This document shows, piece after piece, positions 59,592-64,000 of a DNA stretch of 64,000 bases. The notes under the pieces are model-generated. The model searched no databases. It was not told the DNA's origin and worked only from the letters and a program-made list of their open reading frames with translations. Position 1 is the stretch's first letter, and each line of letters opens with the position of its first letter. The position numbers and the translations under genes were made by a program. Origin of the DNA: Persicaria tinctoria (lineage: Eukaryota > Streptophyta > Magnoliopsida > Caryophyllales > Polygonaceae); assembly GCA_037127255.1 (NCBI GenBank), contig JBANSL010000009.1, positions 24,206,475 to 24,270,474 on the forward strand, written 5' to 3'.

Positions 59592-59756
59592 CTGAAGAGC
59601 ATGAAAGTGAAAGAGTTTGGTACTTGCGAAATAGAACCTGCGAAGTTCCCCTGCCAACAAAAGCAATGGATCAATGATTTTCAAAACCTTATTGAGAAAT
59701 CGAATTGATTACAAACCCCACCGTGAGATGGAATTTCGTCGTCCTGAGCCTATCAT
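59592..59756 (-). pseudogene. Paralogous first two exons of the organelle-presequence gene
   Basis: Exon 1 (59722-59756) encodes MIGSGRRNSIS; exon 2 (59592-59650) encodes RGTSQVLFRKYQTLSLSCSS. Borders are CACG|gtgggg, ttggcag|GGGAAC and TTCAG|gtaatag, with phases 2 and 1 as in the CACTA copy. Surrounding intron DNA is also similar. No downstream exon in phase was found, so this is a fragment or a gene broken by insertions. Confidence 0.5.
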
Positions 59757-60524
59757 GGAAGGAGAAAGCGAAGATGGAGATTGACACAGGCGACGAAGGC
59801 GAGAAACTGAAGGGAGGAGAGGGACAATTTCGTCCTTTCCAATCTCAAACGCTCTTCCCCTTTCATCAGACGCTTCTAATGCGGAGCTGCAGATGAACCG
59901 CTTGTAAAGCGTTTGTGGGAGATGAAGGGAGAGCGTTTTCAAAACGTAGATGAACAACCAAACATGATATGCAGAGCGTTTGGAAAAAGCTGATACAAAA
60001 CGCTTCATCTAACCCTATGAAACGCTGTTGCCAAACAGGCCCTAACTAACACTACAACTCTCTACAATTAGCTAGGGACCGTAGTCGCTCCCGAAATATA
60101 TAGCACTACTCGACCTCAACAGTCCTAGTGCTACTTGTCTTGGACACCTGTTGCTCCGATCCACACCTCAAATATAAGATCGAGACCAGTCTCCATTGCT
60201 GTCTCCCTATTACTTTTCTGTTCAGTCCCCCCCACACGAATGTTTTGACTTCAAGGTCTCATTGGGTGTTACAGACTTACAGGACATCTTTACTCGTTTA
60301 GGCAATATACTATAGATAGTAATTAATTAATTAATCAATTCCAATTGCTCACACTGACAGAAAACTAGTACATTGATGATTGATATAGATAATTAATAGA
60401 TAACCCAAACATATATTGTATGATGATATAATAATATATGTAAATATTGCAAACACTGCAATCACCAATGGCTGGTACGGTGAGAAATAACTGAAACATA
60501 GTCCAAACATAGAAAAATTATTGA
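59757..60524. other. 3' flank of CHS2 with a possible DNA-transposon end
   Basis: At 60022-60043 the minus strand reads TAGGGCCTGTTTGGCAACAG, a hAT-like terminus; AAACGCT words recur from 59890 to 60020. No partner end or duplication was confirmed. 60051-60524 is unassigned and includes the probable CHS2 3' UTR. Confidence 0.4.
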
Positions 60525-62135
60525 TTAGCTAGCAATTGGGAGACTGTGTAGCACCACGGTCTCAACGGTCAGGCCCGGCCCGAACCCGAACAGGACGCCC
60601 CAATCCAGCCCCTCCCCGGTGGTGGCGTGGCCGTTCTCCACCGACTTCTTCCTCATCTGGTCCATGATGAACAACACGCACGCGCTCGACATGTTCCCGT
60701 AGTCGTTCAGCACCTGCCTGGTCGCCTTGAGCTTCTCCTCCTTGAGCCCCAGCTTGGCCTCCACCTGGTCCAGGATCGCTGGTCCCCCCGGGTGCGCGAT
60801 CCAGAACAGCGAGTTCCAGTCGCTGATCTCGAGGGGCTTGAACGCCTCTACGAGGCTCTTCTCGATGTTCTTCGAGATGAGCCCTGGGACGTCCTTTAGG
60901 AGGTGGAATGTCAGCCCCACCTCCCTTAGGTGCCCATCGATTGCCCCCTCTGAGTCCGGGAGGATGGTTTGGGCGGTCCAGATGAGCTCGAAGATCGGCT
61001 TCTCAATGGTCAGGTCTGGGTCCGCTCCAACTATGACCGCTCCCGCACCGTCGCCAAAGAGCGCCTGGCCCACCATGGAGTCTAGGTGGGTGTCGGTGGG
61101 ACCCCTAAAGCACACGGCCGTGATCTCCGAGCACACTACTAGGACGCGAGCGCCCTTGTTGTTCTCTGCCAAGTCCTTGGCCATACGTAGGACGGTCCCA
61201 CCAGCAAAGCACCCTATACATTAAAGCTTTTTGTATTAGAAAAATGGATTTCAGTAATAATATTATAACTGATTGATTTTATATATATAGTGACCTTGTT
61301 GGTACATCATGAAACGCTTAACGGAAGGACGGAGGCCAAGGAGCTTGGTGAGCTGGTAGTCGGCCCCAGGCATGTCGACACCGGAGGTGGTGCACATGAT
61401 GACATGGGTGATTTTCGACTTGGGTTGACCCCACTCCTTAATAGCCTTCTGGGCGGCCTCTTTCCCGAGGCGAGGGACCTCCGACACGACCATGTCCTGG
61501 CGGGAGTCTAGAGACTTCTCCATGTAGGCACACATGTTTGGGTTCTCCTTCAAGATCTCCTCCGTCAAGTACATGTAACGCTTCTCGATCATCGACTTGT
61601 CGCCTATACGATTCCATTCAATAAACAGAAATAACGTTACCAATGGCTCATCAAATCAATTAATCGATCCATATCATGTGGTTAATTCAATTGCGCATTT
61701 TCCCTAAATGGTAATTAAATTTATGCTATTACAGTTGATCAATTCAGTTTCCATCACTCAAAACAAGTAGATGAAGGAATATATGGTAATTTGATGATTC
61801 GCTGTGTTATTTAGGTGGATTTGGCCTAAGGTACGTTTCCAAACCTATACAACATGTGATACCTAGCTACCCCCAATTAATCCATCGAATGGTCAAACTC
61901 ATATATTGTATAAGTTAATCAAGGTACTCACCCTCGTCTAAGATTAGGCCACGTAGTTAATATATATATATATTGGTCAACGTCTGCTATAAATGTTTTA
62001 TTGATCTTTCTATTATACGTCGTTAGCTAGGGTATATAATAAGAGGCTAAATTGGGAGATTTCTACAAAAAAAAAATAAGCTATCATAAGAATTTAATTA
62101 AAAATAAGTTAAACTAATTAAAATTTAAAAAATAT

Positions 62136-62193
<58 letters not shown>

Positions 62194-62783
62194 GTAACCA
62201 TTTTCCTGAATTTTTATTTAGCCAGCTAGACTAAAGTCAATCTGAGTCAATAAGTATGTAATTTCCAACATAAACTATGAACCTACTCTAGCTGGGAATC
62301 TCTAAATGATACGTAGTGATGTTTCTAATTGAATTTGGTAAATGTTGTATATATACTTACAGCGAATTTTCTAATTAATGTGTCTATATGGGAATACATT
62401 TAAAAAAATACATTAAATTAATGTAGTGATTTTAGTGACTTCCTAGGAAAAATATTTACTCTTTAGTAAATTCGTACTTTTAATATAATACGGAGTACAT
62501 ATATTTATTTAAATCTCAATAAAAAAAATGGCAATATAAATAAATAAAAATATAGCGATGGATAGTAAGAATTGAAGTGAAGTTGATAAGTAAGGGGCAT
62601 ACACATGCGCCTGAATTTCTCCTTGAGGTCGGTCATGTGTTCGCTGTTGGTGACGCGAAAGTAGTAGTCCGGGTAATCGGCCTGAGACACGCAGTTGGGA
62701 GGGGTGGCCGTTCCGATGGCAAGGACTGTGGCGGGGCCCACCGCCCTCTGAGCCTTCCTGATCTCCTGGACCGATGGTGCCAT
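60525..62783 (-). CDS. CHS: Chalcone synthase, paralog 2 (3 exons)
   Basis: This gene makes the same product type and length (392 residues) as CHS1, with very high protein similarity: p-coumaroyl-CoA plus three malonyl-CoA to naringenin chalcone. Exons on the minus strand: 62603-62783, 61295-61603 and 60525-61213. Introns 61604-62602 (999 bp, in the Cys61 codon T|GC) and 61214-61294 (81 bp) follow GT-AG. Triad: Cys165 just after the second intron ([10 protein letters not shown]), His304 (IAHPG), Asn337 (DYGNMSSA); GFGPG is present. The start [12 protein letters not shown] was chosen by alignment to CHS1; an in-frame upstream Met is non-homologous. It keeps Cys at the Thr197 position, like CHS1. 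The second intron lies where CHS1 has none, and CHS1's extra intron is absent here. No disabling change was seen, so it is probably functional. Confidence 0.96.
61214..61294 (-). other. Extra (second) intron of CHS2
   Basis: An 81-bp intron, gtcactatat...tgtatag, phase 1, within the Gly codon before catalytic Cys165 (CAACAAG|GGTGC). The exon junction AAG|G matches a proto-splice site. Without splicing the frame ends soon after MYQQG. Confidence 0.93.
62141..62190. repeat. (AT)n microsatellite in CHS2 intron 1
   Basis: Fifty bases of TA dinucleotide within the 999-bp first intron, which is over ten times longer than CHS1's (86 bp). Confidence 0.95.
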
Positions 62784-62968
62784 CGTAGACGAATCGATCG
62801 ATTGATCAGGTTGTTCAATATATTGGTTCAAGGAGAGGAGAGGAGTGTTTAGTTGTGTTGCAAATAGAGGGATGATAGAGGGAGGGTATATATATGAATA
62901 CGAAGGGTGGGTAGCTAGCTATATAGTTTACTAGTTTGTATATGGATGGGCAGATGTTTGACCACGTG
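62784..62968 (-). promoter_or_regulatory. CHS2 promoter with TATA box and G-box
   Basis: TATATATA at 62887-62894 and CACGTG at 62963-62968, 180 bases upstream of the ATG. The word GGGCAGATG (62948-62956) beside the G-box recurs near the CHS1 G-box, pointing to a conserved regulatory unit. I did not find the ACCTACC elements seen upstream of CHS1. Confidence 0.75.
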
Positions 62969-64000
62969 CTCTGCGCGTGATGGGTTAGCTATGCTTACTT
63001 TCAACTTATTTACTTACTTCGATCTTCACTACTATAGTCCGCATAAGTTGTATAGCAATTGAAGCATGTACCTAACTCCCCAACTTCTATCTGCACGCTA
63101 TTCAAAATTCCGCGAGGAAGGGGGAAAATGGGAACACAAAACAAAAACAAAAAAAAGGGCGAAATTAACAAAAATATATTATGAAATGATCAAATATAAT
63201 ACTATATATAATATATTAAATATTGGCTTTGAATAAAAAATAATACGAACTTTCAAAATGATGACTTTATATACAAACTATGCTCATACTAACAAAAAAT
63301 AATATGGTTTCTATTTTTTATCGAAATTTCAATTAAATGAATACTTTCCAAAACTAAACAAAATAAAGGGTCAAATGTTGTGAATAATTAAAATGAAGGA
63401 GAAATGTATGATTTTTTTAGCCTTCGTGCTCTTTCTCCGTTCATCTGGCATTAGCTTCTTCCCATGCCGGTTTTCATGGTGGTTTGAGAATCATTCCATT
63501 ATCTCCGAAATTTTGACATTTTAAACTTAATTCATTAACAACATTCAATTTGAATATTTGTCTTAATCTCTTAATCCAAGCTGTGAGTGTGAAGTATCAT
63601 GTCAGATCTTCTTACCCTAACTACTTGGGTCCAATATGTTGAATCAAATTGATGTTGTTATTATCCAAATTGGATTAGGGTAAACGTTTACACAATCTCC
63701 ACAAGGATAAACGCATAATCAATTGGTGATTTCGATTTTGAATCATCTATGAACTATAAAATTTTCAATTTCGACCTTCTTCCTCTTCAAGCGCATCGAT
63801 TACACACATTTGATTTCTCAAACTCACAAATACAATCAATTGTTGGTTCCCATTATCGAATCCGACCATATTTTTCTCCTTGCCGCCGTCAATGCCGACA
63901 CCACGTACTACAATTGTGGAGTCTACAACACCGCCTCTTTTCGTCGCTCTTTAGTGATCGTAGTCGTGTTCCACAAGCATGAAACCGCCTTGCGGTGATG
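62969..64000. other. Upstream DNA of CHS2; no certain gene
   Basis: A+T-rich to about 63400. From 63749 the composition becomes more gene-like, and two overlapping plus-strand frames (63749-63982, 63810-63998) run to or near the window end. Neither shows a motif I know, and both may be 5' sequence of a gene outside the window. Confidence 0.35.

Overview
This window is nuclear DNA of a flowering plant, almost certainly a eudicot. The evidence is two intron-containing chalcone synthase genes, plant-type Ty1/copia, Ty3/gypsy, CACTA, hAT, Stowaway and L1-like elements, an exon of a type-B response regulator, and very A+T-rich intergenic DNA. An asterid (possibly Lamiales) is a guess only. No prokaryotic, organellar or viral gene was seen.

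Host genes. Two complete chalcone synthase (CHS) genes lie on the minus strand about 52 kb apart: CHS1 at 7433-8792 and CHS2 at 60525-62783. Each encodes 392 residues with an intact Cys-His-Asn triad, and each has a TATA box and a CACGTG G-box upstream. Both keep the CHS intron inside the Cys61 codon. Each also has one extra short phase-1 intron, at a different place in each gene. A small three-exon gene end of unknown function lies at 1388-2350. Pieces of other genes survive as fragments: a response-regulator exon at 9569-9715, and two copies of a probable organelle-targeting N-terminus at 56942-57118 and 59592-59756.

Left of CHS1 (1-7432): the unknown gene; the right end of a CACTA element inserted in the LTR of a decayed copia element (copia A, 3154-6737); and a minus-strand copia RT scrap.

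Between the CHS genes (9.1-60 kb): a nest of transposons that can be ordered from target-site duplications (TSDs). An L1-like LINE (11486-14290) is split by a hAT element that carries a Stowaway MITE. A minus-strand copia (copia B, 15797-about 25250) is split by a non-autonomous LTR element, called LARD-A copy 1 here (18148-23145, TSD AAATC), which carries another hAT. A solo LTR of a LARD-A relative starts at 26792 and ends at 58558 (TSD CTTAC on both sides). It is broken by a 21.7-kb non-coding LTR element (LARD-B, 27087-48741, TSD AGTGA) and by a 9.0-kb CACTA element (48991-58021, TSD GAT). LARD-B holds LARD-A copies 2 and 3, one in each LTR, and a young gag-protease-only gypsy element (TR-GAG, 32512-39318). 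The CACTA element holds a hAT with a retroelement endonuclease-like fragment sitting in TAA repeats, captured exons, and a 1.1-kb element built as a large inverted repeat.

Most notable: different extra introns in the two CHS paralogs; a LARD-A copy whose two LTRs are only 35 bp; a possibly R2/R4-like endonuclease fragment embedded in (TAA)n; an inverted-repeat element with LTR-like ends; and coding sequence conserved inside LARD-A LTRs. Splice sites, element borders and similarities were read by eye. No database search was run.
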